NCBI RefSeq assembly: GCF_900174585.1
Contig: NZ_FWPT01000001.1
Coordinates: 638,796-702,795 of the forward strand
Length of the DNA stretch: 64,000 nt
Reading direction: 5' to 3'
DNA from: Parendozoicomonas haliclonae
GTDB lineage: Bacteria > Pseudomonadota > Gammaproteobacteria > Pseudomonadales > Endozoicomonadaceae
How positions within the stretch are numbered: the stretch's first letter is position 1; every line of letters starts with the position of its first letter. The translations under genes were made by a program, and so were the position numbers. The notes under the pieces are model-generated. The model was not told the origin of the DNA. It was given only the letters and a program-made list of their open reading frames with translations, and made no database searches. Positions 52,961-62,695 of this stretch are shown piece after piece.

Positions 52961-54289
52961 ATGACCCGCATAAAATTTTCAGCAGTATGGTCCATGCTGT
53001 TGCGTATTTCTCTCGTTCCGCTTCTGCTGCTCTCACTGCAGGCGCGGGCCGAACTCACCATAGAGATTACTCGCGGTAACGATCAGGCTGTGCCTGTTGC
53101 CGTGGTGCCTTTTGCCTGGAATGGTGCCGGTGTGTTGCCGGAAGATATCTCCGGCATCGTGGGTAACGACCTGCGCCTGAGTGGCCAGTTCGCTCCGGTC
53201 TCCAGTGAGCAGTTCCTTGGCTTTCCTTCCAAAAAAGAAGAAGTGTTCTTTGGTGACTGGCGCCGTCTTGGTGCGAACTTTCTGTTGATTGGTCGTGTTA
53301 ATGAGCAGGCTGGTGGTCAGTATGTGACTGAGTTTGAACTCTATGACGTGATCTCCCAGAAGCTGGTACACAGTGGCAAGGTGCCGGGCACTCGTAACCA
53401 GCTGCGTGCCATTGCCCACAAGATCAGTGATGAAGTTTACAAAGAGATCACCGGCGTCGATGGTGTGTTCTCCACCAAGATTGTTTATGTGGTGGCCAAG
53501 CGTTTCAGTGTTGATCGGACCGACTACAAACTGGTTTACGCCGATATGGACGGCCGTAACCAGATCGCGATCCTGAATTCCAAGGAGCCTGTGTTGGCGC
53601 CAAGCTGGTCTCCGGATGGCCGCAAGCTGGCTTATGTCTCTTTTGAAACCGGTCGCCCAGCTATTTATATCCACGAGCTGGCGACTGGTCGTCGTGAGCG
53701 CATCAGCAGCTTCAAGGGCCTGAACAGTGCGCCAAAATGGTCACCGGATGGCAAGAAACTGGCCATGGTTCTGTCCAAGAGCGGCAACCCGGATATCTAT
53801 GTGCTGGATCTGGAAACCCGTCAGCTGAGTCAGGTAACCCGTCATTTTGCTCTGGATAATGAGCCGGACTGGATGCCGGATGGCAAGAGTCTGGTGTTTA
53901 CCTCCAACCGTGGTGGCTCTGCTCAGTTGTATGAAGTTGAGCTGGCTTCCGGTGAAACCAAGCGTCTGTCGTTTGATGGCAAGTTCAATGCCCGTGCCCG
54001 GGTGTTCCCGGATGGCAAGAAGATTGCTTACATTCACAAGGGTGAAGGTGCAACGTCGTATAACGTAGCGGTGCAGGAGCTGGACAGTGGTCGTATGAGA
54101 ACCCTGTCTTCCTCCCCGTTTGAAGATGCACCGGATGTGTCGCCAAATGGCCGTATGTTGATTTATTCCGCCCAGGGGGGCGATCAGGGAGTTCTGGGTA
54201 TTATCTCTGCGGATGGACGGGTGAGCTTCCGCCTGCCGTCGTCAGAAGGGGATGTGCGCGAGCCAGCATGGTCACCATATATCCGGTGA
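52961..54289 (+). CDS. tolB: Tol-Pal system periplasmic protein TolB
   Basis: A 442-residue periplasmic protein with a signal peptide (cut near ARA-E). The N-terminal domain is followed by a six-bladed beta propeller whose repeats read as WSPDG-K-LA-VS (for example [14 protein letters not shown] and [14 protein letters not shown]). It binds Pal and TolA in turn. A 156-base gap to pal may hold a pal promoter. Confidence 0.97.
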   Translation: MTRIKFSAVWSMLLRISLVPLLLLSLQARAELTIEITRGNDQAVPVAVVPFAWNGAGVLPEDISGIVGNDLRLSGQFAPVSSEQFLGFPSKKEEVFFGDWRRLGANFLLIGRVNEQAGGQYVTEFELYDVISQKLVHSGKVPGTRNQLRAIAHKISDEVYKEITGVDGVFSTKIVYVVAKRFSVDRTDYKLVYADMDGRNQIAILNSKEPVLAPSWSPDGRKLAYVSFETGRPAIYIHELATGRRERISSFKGLNSAPKWSPDGKKLAMVLSKSGNPDIYVLDLETRQLSQVTRHFALDNEPDWMPDGKSLVFTSNRGGSAQLYEVELASGETKRLSFDGKFNARARVFPDGKKIAYIHKGEGATSYNVAVQELDSGRMRTLSSSPFEDAPDVSPNGRMLIYSAQGGDQGVLGIISADGRVSFRLPSSEGDVREPAWSPYIR

Positions 54290-54445
54290 TTGTTGTATTT
54301 GATCGATATTTGAACAGAGTGTGGTCGATATAGCCTGTCGTGGTTACTTAACCAGCGGAAAATCCTTTTGTGATTCTGGTTTGCCGACTGTAACTCTGTT
54401 AACTTAAATCGGTTTTTTATCAAAGGACGAATCGGGAGTTAACTG

Positions 54446-55012
54446 ATGAAGTTTGCCAATGTAGCGAAAGGGGTTGCTACTGGTCTGGTTGCTGTATGGC
54501 TGGTCGGCTGTGCCTCTAACACTCAGACTAGCGGATCCGGTACAGAGAGAACTCTGGCGGGCGAAAATAACACTCAGACTGCGGTCAGCACTCCAGTTGT
54601 TGATCCAGCTGTTCAGGCTGTTCTGGATTCCGGCAAGGTAACTGGTTCCGCTGAGCAGGTTGCTGATCTGTTGAACAAGAACACTGTTCACTTTGCTTTC
54701 GACAGCGACAAGCTGAACTCCAGCGATATCCAGGCTCTGGATGTTCAGGCGGCTTACCTGACCAGCCCTGTGGGCATGGGTGAGAAGCTGGTTATCGAAG
54801 GTCACACCGATGAGCGCGGTACCCGCACTTACAACCTGGCTCTGGGCGAGCGTCGTGCCAATGCCGTTAAGAACTACCTGGTTCTGAAGGGCGTTGCCGC
54901 TTCCCGTATCGAAGTTGTGAGCTATGGTTTTGAGAAGCCGGTTAACCCTGCACACACTGACGCTGCATGGGCTGAAAACCGTCGCGCGGTTGTGATCAAG
55001 GAAAAGGGCTGA
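54446..55012 (+). CDS. pal: Peptidoglycan-associated lipoprotein Pal
   Basis: A 188-residue lipoprotein with lipobox WLVGC (Cys23), a Thr/Ser/Asn-rich linker and a C-terminal OmpA-like domain (VHFAFDSDKL, then VIEGHTDERGTRTYNLALGE and RR-NAVKNYL) with the Asp and Arg that bind diaminopimelate of the cell wall. cpoB follows 6 bases later. Confidence 0.97.
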   Translation: MKFANVAKGVATGLVAVWLVGCASNTQTSGSGTERTLAGENNTQTAVSTPVVDPAVQAVLDSGKVTGSAEQVADLLNKNTVHFAFDSDKLNSSDIQALDVQAAYLTSPVGMGEKLVIEGHTDERGTRTYNLALGERRANAVKNYLVLKGVAASRIEVVSYGFEKPVNPAHTDAAWAENRRAVVIKEKG

Positions 55013-55018
55013 TACTGA

Positions 55019-55840
55019 ATGGTTGCAAGGAGTGCTCTGCTGGGCCTGGCGTTGAGTGCATTGGCGGTTAATGCCGTTGCCGCATCATCCATCCCGGTTG
55101 TGAATGCGGGGGCAGAGGCTCCTGCGGCCGGTTCTGCTACACAGCCTGTCGTCAATACAGTGACGACAACACCAGTGCAGCCAGTTCAAACCCAAGGGGG
55201 CGAGGCTGCACTGCTGCTGAATCAGATTGATACCCTGCAGCGGGAAATTATGGAGCTGCGCGGTGTTGTAGAAGAGCAGACCAATGCGATTGCTCGGATT
55301 CAGAATGAAAACCGTGATCGCTATCTGGATCTGGATCGTCGTATCAGCCAGCTGGTTGCCGGTGGTGCTGTTGCATCATTGCCGCAAACTCAGCCAACAG
55401 CTGATACTGCCGCTCAGCCTGCGGGGAATAATGTTCCTGCACAGGCTCAGACCGGCGCCCAGGTAAATGGCGATACCCTCTATCAGGATTCGTTCCAGCT
55501 AATTCGTGAGCGTCGTTTTGATGAAGCGCTTGCCGGACTGCAGAAATATCTGACCGAATACCCGGAAGGTACGTTCGTAGATAATGCGCAGTACTGGCTG
55601 GGTGAAGTTCATCTGGCGCAGGGCAAGCTGAAAGAGGCTGAGGCGGACTTTTCTACACTGATCAGCAAGTATCCTTTCAGTGACAAGCTGGCGGATGCAA
55701 CTTATAAGCTTGGTCAGGTTTACGATCGCCTGGGTGATCGTGCCAAAGCCAAAGAATATCTTCAGCGTGCGGTAAAGGATTTCCCGAACTCCTCCGCTGC
55801 ACGATTGGCAGATGTGTATTTGAGCAAGCTGGAAGGTTAA
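55019..55840 (+). CDS. cpoB: Cell division coordinator CpoB (YbgF)
   Basis: A 273-residue periplasmic protein with signal peptide. An N-terminal coiled coil (LLLNQIDTLQREIMELRGVV, residues ~62-110) makes trimers; a Gln/Ala/Pro linker follows; the last ~120 residues are TPRs (LYQDSFQLIRERRFDEALAG; AQYWLGEVHLAQGKLKEAE). It links the Tol machine to septal wall synthesis. It ends the operon. Confidence 0.94.
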   Translation: MVARSALLGLALSALAVNAVAASSIPVVNAGAEAPAAGSATQPVVNTVTTTPVQPVQTQGGEAALLLNQIDTLQREIMELRGVVEEQTNAIARIQNENRDRYLDLDRRISQLVAGGAVASLPQTQPTADTAAQPAGNNVPAQAQTGAQVNGDTLYQDSFQLIRERRFDEALAGLQKYLTEYPEGTFVDNAQYWLGEVHLAQGKLKEAEADFSTLISKYPFSDKLADATYKLGQVYDRLGDRAKAKEYLQRAVKDFPNSSAARLADVYLSKLEG

Positions 55841-55951
55841 GCCTTTCTGCTTGCCGGGTGCACAATTGGCAGGCCGTTATCGGTGCGGCAGTTATTGGTG
55901 CAGAAACTATCGGTAAAAAGTCGCGAAATCGTATTTCGGCTAATACTAGGG

Positions 55952-55979
55952 TTGCACTGAACTGCCAATTCGGTAAGAT
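55952..55979 (+). promoter_or_regulatory. Promoter of the tRNA-Lys cluster
   Basis: -35 TTGCAC (55952-55957) and -10 TAAGAT (55974-55979), 16 bases apart, followed by a GC-rich discriminator (ACGCCCCGC), which is typical of stable RNA promoters under stringent control. The leader to the first tRNA would be about 80 bases. Confidence 0.55.
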
Positions 55980-56068
55980 ACGCCCCGCTTCCGGTTGAGA
56001 GAGATCGGAAGCTGAGTGAGAGGTCAGACGGTACTTCAACTGGAAGTCTGTTGTGATCTCGGCGAGAT

Positions 56069-56144
56069 GGGTCGTTAGCTCAGTTGGTAGAGCAGTTGGC
56101 TTTTAACCAATTGGTCGTAGGTTCGAATCCTACACGACCCACCA
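56069..56144 (+). tRNA. tRNA-Lys (UUU), copy 1
   Basis: A full 76-base cloverleaf including CCA: acceptor GGGTCGT/ACGACCC, D arm with AGCTCAGTTGGTAGAGC, anticodon loop CTTTTAA with anticodon TTT at 56102-56104, T arm GTAGGTTCGAATCCTAC. Confidence 0.97.
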
Positions 56145-56192
56145 TTTTTAAAAGGTTCTTATCTCGTTAGTTGAAAGCTGTTTCAGCATTGT

Positions 56193-56268
56193 GGGTCGTT
56201 AGCTCAGTTGGTAGAGCAGTTGGCTTTTAACCAATTGGTCGTAGGTTCGAATCCTACACGACCCACCA
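56193..56268 (+). tRNA. tRNA-Lys (UUU), copy 2
   Basis: Identical over all 76 bases to the copy at 56069. The spacers differ, so the copies are held identical by selection or gene conversion. Confidence 0.97.
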
Positions 56269-56325
56269 TCTTTCTCTGCAATAGAGTTTGATGGTGGATG
56301 TTGAAAGCTTTAAAATTTATTGAGC

Positions 56326-56401
56326 GGGTCGTTAGCTCAGTTGGTAGAGCAGTTGGCTTTTAACCAATTGGTCGTAGGTTCGAATCCTACACGACCCACC
56401 A
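56326..56401 (+). tRNA. tRNA-Lys (UUU), copy 3
   Basis: Third identical copy; all three are read in the same direction and probably made as one precursor. Confidence 0.97.
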
Positions 56402-56601
56402 TTTCCCTATGTTCTCCCTCTTTATTTATCACTCCCTGTTTGTTCTTGTAGTTTCTCGCTTCTCGTGCGTTTGTCATTCTGTTCATCATGAAAGTCTGTG
56501 CCTTTCCGTGCTAAGATTCAGAAACTTTTTGTCTGCGAAAGTCTGGCCGTTTTGAAGTCGGGTTTCGTTTTAATAATTATCAAGAGAATACAGACAGAGG
56601 C

Positions 56602-57651
56602 ATGACGCAGGTACAGGACAGACGCTTTGTGCGTGATCATCTCGCAGGTCTTCAGCCACGTCCCGATTGCTCCCCCGATGAGACTGAATCCCTGAAAGCC
56701 CGTGTGCGCGAACTTCTTGCCGAAAAGAATGCGGTAATGTTGGCTCACTATTACACCGACCCGGTTTTACAGGCTCTGGCTGAAGAGACTGGTGGCTGTG
56801 TGGCTGACTCACTGGAAATGGCCCGCTTTGGTGCTGCGCATCCAGCACAAACCATGGTGGTGGCCGGTGTGCGTTTTATGGGGGAAACCGCGAGTATTCT
56901 CAGCCCGGAAAAGACCATATTAATGCCCGACCTGGAAGCGACCTGCTCTCTGGATTTGGGTTGCCCGGAAGATGAGTTTGCCGAGTTTTGCGATGCTCAT
57001 CCTGATCGTACAGTGGTTGTTTATGCCAATACCTCTGCAGCAGTAAAGGCTCGGGCGGATTGGGTGGTCACTTCCAGCTGTGCTCTGGATATTGTTGATG
57101 AGCTTACCGCCAATGATGAGAAGATTATCTGGGCGCCGGATAAATATCTTGGCAGTTATATTCAGAAGCAGACCGGCGCGGATATGCTGCTCTGGGACAG
57201 TGCTTGCATTGTTCATGAAGAGTTCAAGGCTAAGGGTGTTCTGGATCTGAAAAAGGTTTATCCGGATGCGGCTGTGCTGGTTCACCCGGAATCACCGGAT
57301 GCCGTTGTTGAGGTTGCTGATGTGGTGGGTTCCACATCGCAGCTGATCAAGGCGGCCGCTTCCATGAGTAATAAGCATTACATTGTGGCGACGGATAAGG
57401 CCATCTTTTACAAGATGCAGCAGCTGGCAGGCCCGGATAAGGTTTTGCTTGAAGCGCCAACCGGCGGCAGTGGTGCAACCTGTCGTAGCTGTGCGCACTG
57501 TCCGTGGATGGCTCTGAACAGTCTGCAGGGGGTTATTGATGCGCTGGAAAAAGGTTCCGGGCGCGTGCAGGTTTCTGATGAGTTGCGTATTGAGGCGGCT
57601 AAGCCTTTGCAGCGTATGCTCGATTTTACTGCTCGAATGGCTGCTGCCTGA
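56602..57651 (+). CDS. nadA: Quinolinate synthase
   Basis: A 349-residue NadA for de novo NAD synthesis: it condenses iminoaspartate with dihydroxyacetone phosphate. The motifs [31 protein letters not shown] and [19 protein letters not shown], with clustered cysteines, fit the family and its [4Fe-4S] cluster. It follows the tRNA genes and ends with a clear terminator. Confidence 0.97.
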   Translation: MTQVQDRRFVRDHLAGLQPRPDCSPDETESLKARVRELLAEKNAVMLAHYYTDPVLQALAEETGGCVADSLEMARFGAAHPAQTMVVAGVRFMGETASILSPEKTILMPDLEATCSLDLGCPEDEFAEFCDAHPDRTVVVYANTSAAVKARADWVVTSSCALDIVDELTANDEKIIWAPDKYLGSYIQKQTGADMLLWDSACIVHEEFKAKGVLDLKKVYPDAAVLVHPESPDAVVEVADVVGSTSQLIKAAASMSNKHYIVATDKAIFYKMQQLAGPDKVLLEAPTGGSGATCRSCAHCPWMALNSLQGVIDALEKGSGRVQVSDELRIEAAKPLQRMLDFTARMAAA

Positions 57652-57668
57652 TTTGCTGTTGTCATGAA

Positions 57669-57699
57669 GAAAAGGCCGAACATGCGTTCGGCCTTTTTT
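57669..57699 (+). terminator. Terminator after nadA
   Basis: AAAAGGCCGAAC (to 57681), loop ATGC, GTTCGGCC (57686-57693) and six T residues (57694-57699). Confidence 0.92.
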
Positions 57700-57719
57700 A
57701 TGCGTGTGACTGAAGCTAT

Positions 57720-59168
57720 TTAGAGTTTCATGGTCTTTTTGTAGGACCGAATCTCTTCTATGCGCGTTTTATAGGCGGCCTTCTGGCTGAATGCCAGCTT
57801 CGGCTGCTCCAGTGCATATTCAAGATGGCGAATACTGTCATCCATATTGCCCACCAGGAAGAAGTACTCGGAGCGGGCGGTGTGAACGCCGGTAATATCT
57901 CCGGCAAGGCCAGCCGTTTCCGCGATTAAATACCAGATCTCTGGATCCTTCGGGCGCTTCTGGCTTTCGGTTCTGAGAACCTCAAGGGCTTCCTTGTAGT
58001 TGCCATTGTTATACAGCAGATCCACCAGTGCCATGCTGATTGGGAAGTTCCCCGGGTTGCGTTTCAGCAGCTCGCGCATGCCGGTAATGCCCTGCTGGCG
58101 CTTGCCATTAGCAAACTGAATGCGGTTGTTCAGGATTTGAATGTGAATATCGCCGCTCTGTTTGCTGGCGACGGGAGCGAGGGTTTTCTGGGCATCAGCG
58201 GGGCGCTGCATATTCAGCTGCACCTGTGCCAGTGCATAGCGGGTGGCCAGCTCAGAAACGGTTCTGCCTGAATCGAGCTCTTCGGCAAAGCGGTTGCGGG
58301 CGGTTTCCGGTGATTGGGTAGTCAGGGTGATGGCCCGATTGCGCATCAGGTCATACTCGCTGTCCCGTTTGCTGGGGCGGGCAGGATACTGTTCAGCGCG
58401 GCTTTTGGTATCGGCGACACGGTTGCGGCTCAGTGGGTGAGTGCGCAGGAATTCATATTGAGGTCCTGTGCCCTCCAGTTTGCTCATCCGTTCAAACAGG
58501 CTGGCCATGCCGCGAGGGTCCATGCCAGCACGGGCCATTGTCAGAATGCCAATCCGGTCGGCTTCCTGTTCATTGGTGCGGGTAAAGGCCAGTTGTGCAC
58601 TTTGTGCTCCAGCCACCGTAGATGAGAGTGCGGCCATGCCAAGGTCGCCGGCGCCGGTCGCGGCCAGTACGATGCTTCCCAGTAGGGCGGCCATGGTTGG
58701 CAGCTGCTGACGCTGTTGGGCTTCAACACCTCGCGCGTAATGGCGCTGGCTCAGGTGAGCCAATTCGTGAGCAATAACGCCGGCAAACTCTTCTTCCGTG
58801 CGAGCGTAAAGGAACAGGCCGGTGTTGATGCCGACAATGCCGCCGGGGGCGGCAAAAGCGTTTAGATAAGGGCTGTCGATCAGGATGATGGAGAGGCGGC
58901 GATCCTGCAGCTGGCTTGCCTCGGCAAGGCGATAAACAAGGTCTTCAACGTACTGAACCAGCTCCGGATCGGATTCCACGCGAAGCTGACTGTGCAGCAT
59001 TTTCAGAAATACGCCGCCGATTTCCTGCTCTTTTTGGCGAGAGACAATGCTGGAACTGCTGTCACCAATAGAGGGGAGGTTGATCTCTGCGGTTGCTGTC
59101 GAAATCGTCAGTGGCAGAGTCAAAAGGCAGGTCAGGGTGCTGGCAATCAGGGACTTTAATAACCGCAT
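57720..59168 (-). CDS. bepA: BepA-like periplasmic M48 metalloprotease with TPRs
   Basis: A 482-residue exported protein. The signal peptide is cut near TATA-E; the M48 protease domain has HELAH (residues 134-138) and the further Glu ligand in NEQEAD; the C-terminal half is a row of TPR helices. This is the layout of BepA (E. coli, 487 residues), which assists or degrades LptD and BamA during outer-membrane assembly. It is divergent from tusA. Confidence 0.92.
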   Translation of the reverse strand: MRLLKSLIASTLTCLLTLPLTISTATAEINLPSIGDSSSSIVSRQKEQEIGGVFLKMLHSQLRVESDPELVQYVEDLVYRLAEASQLQDRRLSIILIDSPYLNAFAAPGGIVGINTGLFLYARTEEEFAGVIAHELAHLSQRHYARGVEAQQRQQLPTMAALLGSIVLAATGAGDLGMAALSSTVAGAQSAQLAFTRTNEQEADRIGILTMARAGMDPRGMASLFERMSKLEGTGPQYEFLRTHPLSRNRVADTKSRAEQYPARPSKRDSEYDLMRNRAITLTTQSPETARNRFAEELDSGRTVSELATRYALAQVQLNMQRPADAQKTLAPVASKQSGDIHIQILNNRIQFANGKRQQGITGMRELLKRNPGNFPISMALVDLLYNNGNYKEALEVLRTESQKRPKDPEIWYLIAETAGLAGDITGVHTARSEYFFLVGNMDDSIRHLEYALEQPKLAFSQKAAYKTRIEEIRSYKKTMKL

Positions 59169-59268
59169 GGGCGCATCAATGGGGTCCGGTTCGTATTGTT
59201 CAAAGCTATATTACCCTTGCTGCTGGTGCGATACTATTGGGATTTCGTATCAAAATTGGGCAGGATGG

Positions 59269-59523
59269 ATGAGCGCGATCCATAAAGAATTGGGGCAGAT
59301 CGATCGGGAACTTGATGCTTGTGGGCTCAATTGCCCTATGCCGTTGTTAAAGGCCAAGCAGGCTTTAAACGCTATGGCCGCTGGCGAGACGTTGAAGGTT
59401 ATGGCAACAGATCCTGGTTCGGTGCGCGATTTTTCCAGCTTTGCCGATATTGCCGGGCACGAGCTGTTGTTCAGCGACGAACAGCAGGGAATATTCACCT
59501 ACGTACTGAGAAAGCATGGATAG
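59269..59523 (+). CDS. tusA: Sulfur carrier protein TusA
   Basis: An 84-residue TusA/SirA-family protein from ATG 59269 after an AGGA; the frame is open upstream, but the family start is here. DACGLNCPMPLLKAKQAL has the C-P-x-P motif with the sulfur-carrying Cys22. It passes sulfur for tRNA thiouridine modification. Its end overlaps the next gene by 8 bases. Confidence 0.93.
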   Translation: MSAIHKELGQIDRELDACGLNCPMPLLKAKQALNAMAAGETLKVMATDPGSVRDFSSFADIAGHELLFSDEQQGIFTYVLRKHG

Positions 59524-60595
59524 AATCGCAATGTTCAGGGTTATCGGTCGTTGGTTTCACCGATATTTCTCTGATGATGAAGCAATTGTTCTGATCTTGT
59601 TGTTGGGCGTTGCCCTGTTTACCATTCTTGTGCTGGGAGCGATGTTGGCTCCGGTGTTTGCAGCTCTGGTGCTGGCGTTTGTGCTGCAGGGGCTGGTGAA
59701 CTGGCTGGAGAAAAAAGGTCTCCCGCACATCCTGTCTGTTGTTGTTTCCTTTCTGTTGTTTGTCGCGGTCTTCCTCGCCGTATTGCTGCTGATGGTGCCG
59801 CTGGTCTGGGAGCAGGGCTCCAACCTTCTTAATGAGCTGCCGGGTATGGTTCAGCAGTGGCAGGATGCCTTGCAGCATCTGCCGGAAACCTATCCGGGCT
59901 TTATTTCTGAATCGCAGGTGAATGCCTGGATTGAAACCGCCAATACCCAAATGACACGTGCTGGTCAGTGGTTACTCTCCTTCTCTCTCTCCAAGCTGCC
60001 AAACCTGGTGGGTATCTTGATCTATCTGGTGCTGGTGCCGATTCTGGTGTTTTTCTTTCTTAAGGATCGTACGGTGCTGCTGGACTGGTTTACCAGTTAT
60101 CTGCCTAAAGAGCGTAGGATGATTAACCAGGTCTCTGATGAGATGAGTAGCCAGATTGCCAACTATATCCGCGGCAAGGTGATTGAGATTGTTATTGTCG
60201 GCATCACCACCTATATCGCGTTTTGGTATCTGGGACTGAACTATGCCGCACTGCTGTCGTTGCTGGTTGGCCTATCGGTTCTAATTCCTTATATCGGTGC
60301 GGCCGTGGTGACGATACCGATTGCGGCTATTGGTCTGTTCCAGTGGGGTTTTACCCAGCCGTTCTTTGTCATGATGGCGGTATACGGAGTGATTCAGGCG
60401 CTGGATGGTAATGTGCTGGTGCCACTGCTGTTCAGTGAGGCGGTGAACCTGCACCCTATCGCCATTATTGTTGCCGTACTGTTCTTTGGTGGAGTCTGGG
60501 GATTCTGGGGGGTGTTCTTTGCTATCCCGCTGGCGACCCTGATTAAGGCTGTGTTTACTGCCTGGCCGGGGCAGGATGAGCTGGCTTCAACCTGA
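59516..60595 (+). CDS. AI-2E family transporter (PerM-like)
   Basis: A 359-residue membrane protein of the AI-2E transporter superfamily with about seven or eight helices. The conserved GLSVLIPYIGAAVVTIPIAA and ALDGNVLVPLLFSEAVNLHP segments are clear. Members export small molecules or act in sodium/proton exchange; the PerM group next to bepA/tusA/bcp has no settled substrate. The overlap with tusA suggests co-expression. ATG 59531 is an alternative start. Confidence 0.9.
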   Translation: MDRIAMFRVIGRWFHRYFSDDEAIVLILLLGVALFTILVLGAMLAPVFAALVLAFVLQGLVNWLEKKGLPHILSVVVSFLLFVAVFLAVLLLMVPLVWEQGSNLLNELPGMVQQWQDALQHLPETYPGFISESQVNAWIETANTQMTRAGQWLLSFSLSKLPNLVGILIYLVLVPILVFFFLKDRTVLLDWFTSYLPKERRMINQVSDEMSSQIANYIRGKVIEIVIVGITTYIAFWYLGLNYAALLSLLVGLSVLIPYIGAAVVTIPIAAIGLFQWGFTQPFFVMMAVYGVIQALDGNVLVPLLFSEAVNLHPIAIIVAVLFFGGVWGFWGVFFAIPLATLIKAVFTAWPGQDELAST

Positions 60596-60610
60596 TGAAG
60601 TGATCTAAAC

Positions 60611-60641
60611 AACAAAGCCCGCGATAAATGCGGGCTTTGTT
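60611..60641. terminator. Terminator between the perM-like gene and bcp
   Basis: AACAAAGCCCGC (60611-60622) pairs with GCGGGCTTTGTT (60630-60641) around a 7-base loop, between convergent genes. Confidence 0.8.
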
Positions 60642-60676
60642 GTAAGAGGCTAGGAAGGACTAGGGGAGGCTAAGAG

Positions 60677-61201
60677 TTAAGCATCTTCACTGCCTTCTTC
60701 GCTCTTCTCGGCTTCGGCAGGTTCTGTCAAAAGCCCGGAAAGGGCCTGGGCTGCCTGCAGAACATCCTCTACATGATCTTTGATCCGCACCCGGCGCCAT
60801 TCGTGCTGGAGCATGCCAGTTTTGTCTATAAGAAAGGTGCTGCGCTCAATCCCCATAAACTCTTCATCGCCTTTTCGTTTTGGGCGAATGACATCAAATA
60901 GCTGGCAGAGCTCTCCGTTCTCATCACTGATCAGCTCAAACGGGAAGTTGTGCTTTTCCCGGAACTTTTTGTGGGACGCCATGGAATCCATGGATACGCC
61001 GAAGACCAGGGTGTCGGATTCAGCAAAGGCCTCATGGTTTTCGGCAAAGGCCAAGCCTTCGCTGATGCAACCGGGGGTATTGTCTTTGGGATAAAAGTAG
61101 AGAACGAAGTTGGTTCCCTTCATTTTTTTCAGGGAAACGGTTGTGTTGCCGGTGGCCTTTGCGGAGAAGTCATCTACAGGTTTGCCAATGGTGACTGTCA
61201 T
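60677..61201 (-). CDS. bcp: Thioredoxin-dependent peroxiredoxin Bcp, probably 1-Cys type
   Basis: A 174-residue peroxiredoxin from ATG 61201 (MTVTIGKPVDDFSAKATGN), which has an AAGGGAA site; an open frame extends upstream to 61246. The active site is YPKDNTPGCISEG (Cys45). Most Bcp proteins have PGCT and many a resolving Cys five residues later; here that position is Leu (CISEGL) and the Thr is Ile. Another Cys, in ENGELCQLFD, might resolve. The C-terminus has an acidic tail (EAEKSEEGSEDA). It reduces hydroperoxides. Confidence 0.92.
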   Translation of the reverse strand: MTVTIGKPVDDFSAKATGNTTVSLKKMKGTNFVLYFYPKDNTPGCISEGLAFAENHEAFAESDTLVFGVSMDSMASHKKFREKHNFPFELISDENGELCQLFDVIRPKRKGDEEFMGIERSTFLIDKTGMLQHEWRRVRIKDHVEDVLQAAQALSGLLTEPAEAEKSEEGSEDA

Positions 61202-61436
61202 TATGTTCCCTTTTTGGTCGGAGACGTCTTTGGTCAGAGACATCATTTGTGCTGTTCTATATGGAGGCCACCCAGAACAGCCGGCAGCCTTGGCAAGCTT
61301 AATAATTGATCAATTATGTACCACCATCTATGGAATATCATCTTTGTGGCGGTTTGTCATGGGGCGCTGTTAAAGGCGGTCTTTGCTTTCCGATTATCAG
61401 AGTCGGATTCTTTAGCAGTAAACGTTATACAGAGTG

Positions 61437-61465
61437 TTGCTATCCCACTGATATTATTATACATT
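61437..61465 (+). promoter_or_regulatory. Promoter of tRNA-Ser
   Basis: -35-like TTGCTA (61437-61442) and -10-like TACATT (61460-61465), 17 bases apart, about 40 bases before the tRNA; an overlapping TATACA is also possible. Confidence 0.4.
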
Positions 61466-61506
61466 ACGCACCGCTGACGGGGCAGGGCTCTGCAGTGAGA
61501 CAATTT

Positions 61507-61594
61507 GGTGAGGTGTCCGAGTGGCCGAAGGAGCACGCCTGGAAAGTGTGTATACGGAAACGTATCGAGGGTTCGAATCCCTCCCTCACCGCCA
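61507..61594 (+). tRNA. tRNA-Ser (GGA)
   Basis: An 88-base class II tRNA with CCA: acceptor GGTGAGG/CCTCACC, anticodon loop CTGGAAA with GGA at 61541-61543, long variable arm (GTGTATACGGAAACGTATC region) and T arm GAGGGTTCGAATCCCTC. Confidence 0.97.
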
Positions 61595-61600
61595 AATACA

Positions 61601-61633
61601 ATCCCGTAACAGTTCGCTGTTACGGGATTTTTT
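61601..61633 (+). terminator. Terminator after tRNA-Ser
   Basis: ATCCCGTAACAG (61601-61612), tetraloop TTCG, CTGTTACGGGAT (61617-61628), then a T run to 61633: a textbook intrinsic terminator. Confidence 0.93.
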
Positions 61634-61703
61634 GTATCTGAAGACTTGATAGTCCTCCCTCCCTATCTGGCTGATGCTCTTTTCCCAGAAGTGGAAAATG
61701 GGT

Positions 61704-62540
61704 CTATAGCCCACTCTCTTTCCAGTTGTTCCGAAATGTTTGAGGTGTAAGCCCTGTCGCTCGTTTAAAGTAGCGGGAAAAGTACGCCACATCCTCAAAC
61801 CCCAATTCCAGCGATATCGCTTTGATCGTTCTGCTGGTGTAAGCCAGTTCCCTTTTGGCTTCCACCATGACCTTGTCATTGATGAGTTGTGAAACGGTTT
61901 TACCAAAATACTTGCTGCTGAGTTCATTAATCCGTTTTGCGCTTAGGGATAGTTTCTCAGCATAAAACCCGGTCTGTTTGTGATTCTTGAAGTTGTTATC
62001 AATAATCTCCAGCAGATTAAGCATGCGGCCATCATTCACCTGGGGTGCTCGGTCGTCATCCGGTTGATAGCGGACAAGATGCCGAAGAAAGCCGGTGAAA
62101 ATCATATTGATAAATTCATAGTCGCTGTGTGTGTTTGACAGTTCATCGGTCAGCACATCAATCAGCTTCTGCATAATCATGCGACCGTGTTCATCAATAA
62201 AGATGGATGGATGCCGGGAGCGATTCACCAGAAAGATCTGCTCCATAATCTTCTGGCTGCGGAGGTCAGAACTGATCAGGTTGGCATTAAAGGATATTGC
62301 CAGCATCTTATCCGGTACGACCGGACAGCAATGTACCTGGCCGGGTGTCATGAAATAGATAAGCCCGGCGCGCAGTGGGTATTCCACAAAGTCTATGCTG
62401 TGGCTTCCTTCCCCTTCCAGAGCCCAGAAAATTTCATAGTACTCATGGCGGTGTGATTCGGTTGTCTCTGGGCCGTGCTCTTTGGTGATGCAGGTAATAT
62501 CCAGAATTAGATCAGGGGCGAGTTGCTTAACTTCAAGCAT
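61704..62540 (-). CDS. AraC-family transcriptional regulator
   Basis: A 278-residue regulator: an N-terminal cupin-like sensing domain (HRHEYYEIFWALEGEGSHSI; PGQVHCCPV) and a C-terminal double helix-turn-helix with the AraC signature (IKAISLELGFEDVAYFSRYFKRATGLTPQ, given here as two pieces: IKAISLELGFEDV and AYFSRYFKRATGLTP). It is divergent from the MATE gene, with 155 bases between, so it may control that gene. The ligand is unknown. Confidence 0.92.
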   Translation of the reverse strand: MLEVKQLAPDLILDITCITKEHGPETTESHRHEYYEIFWALEGEGSHSIDFVEYPLRAGLIYFMTPGQVHCCPVVPDKMLAISFNANLISSDLRSQKIMEQIFLVNRSRHPSIFIDEHGRMIMQKLIDVLTDELSNTHSDYEFINMIFTGFLRHLVRYQPDDDRAPQVNDGRMLNLLEIIDNNFKNHKQTGFYAEKLSLSAKRINELSSKYFGKTVSQLINDKVMVEAKRELAYTSRTIKAISLELGFEDVAYFSRYFKRATGLTPQTFRNNWKESGL

Positions 62541-62695
62541 CAGGGTGTCTCAATGCAGGTTGTCGTTTTTCCAGAGCTATTTATAGAGAGCCAGGGCCGG
62601 AAGAATGTACAACAGGTGGTTCACTTTATCCTATTCCGTTTTTTCTGCCGGAAAGCAAAATAGCAATCATTCCTATTTGGCAGGAGAGCGGGCAA

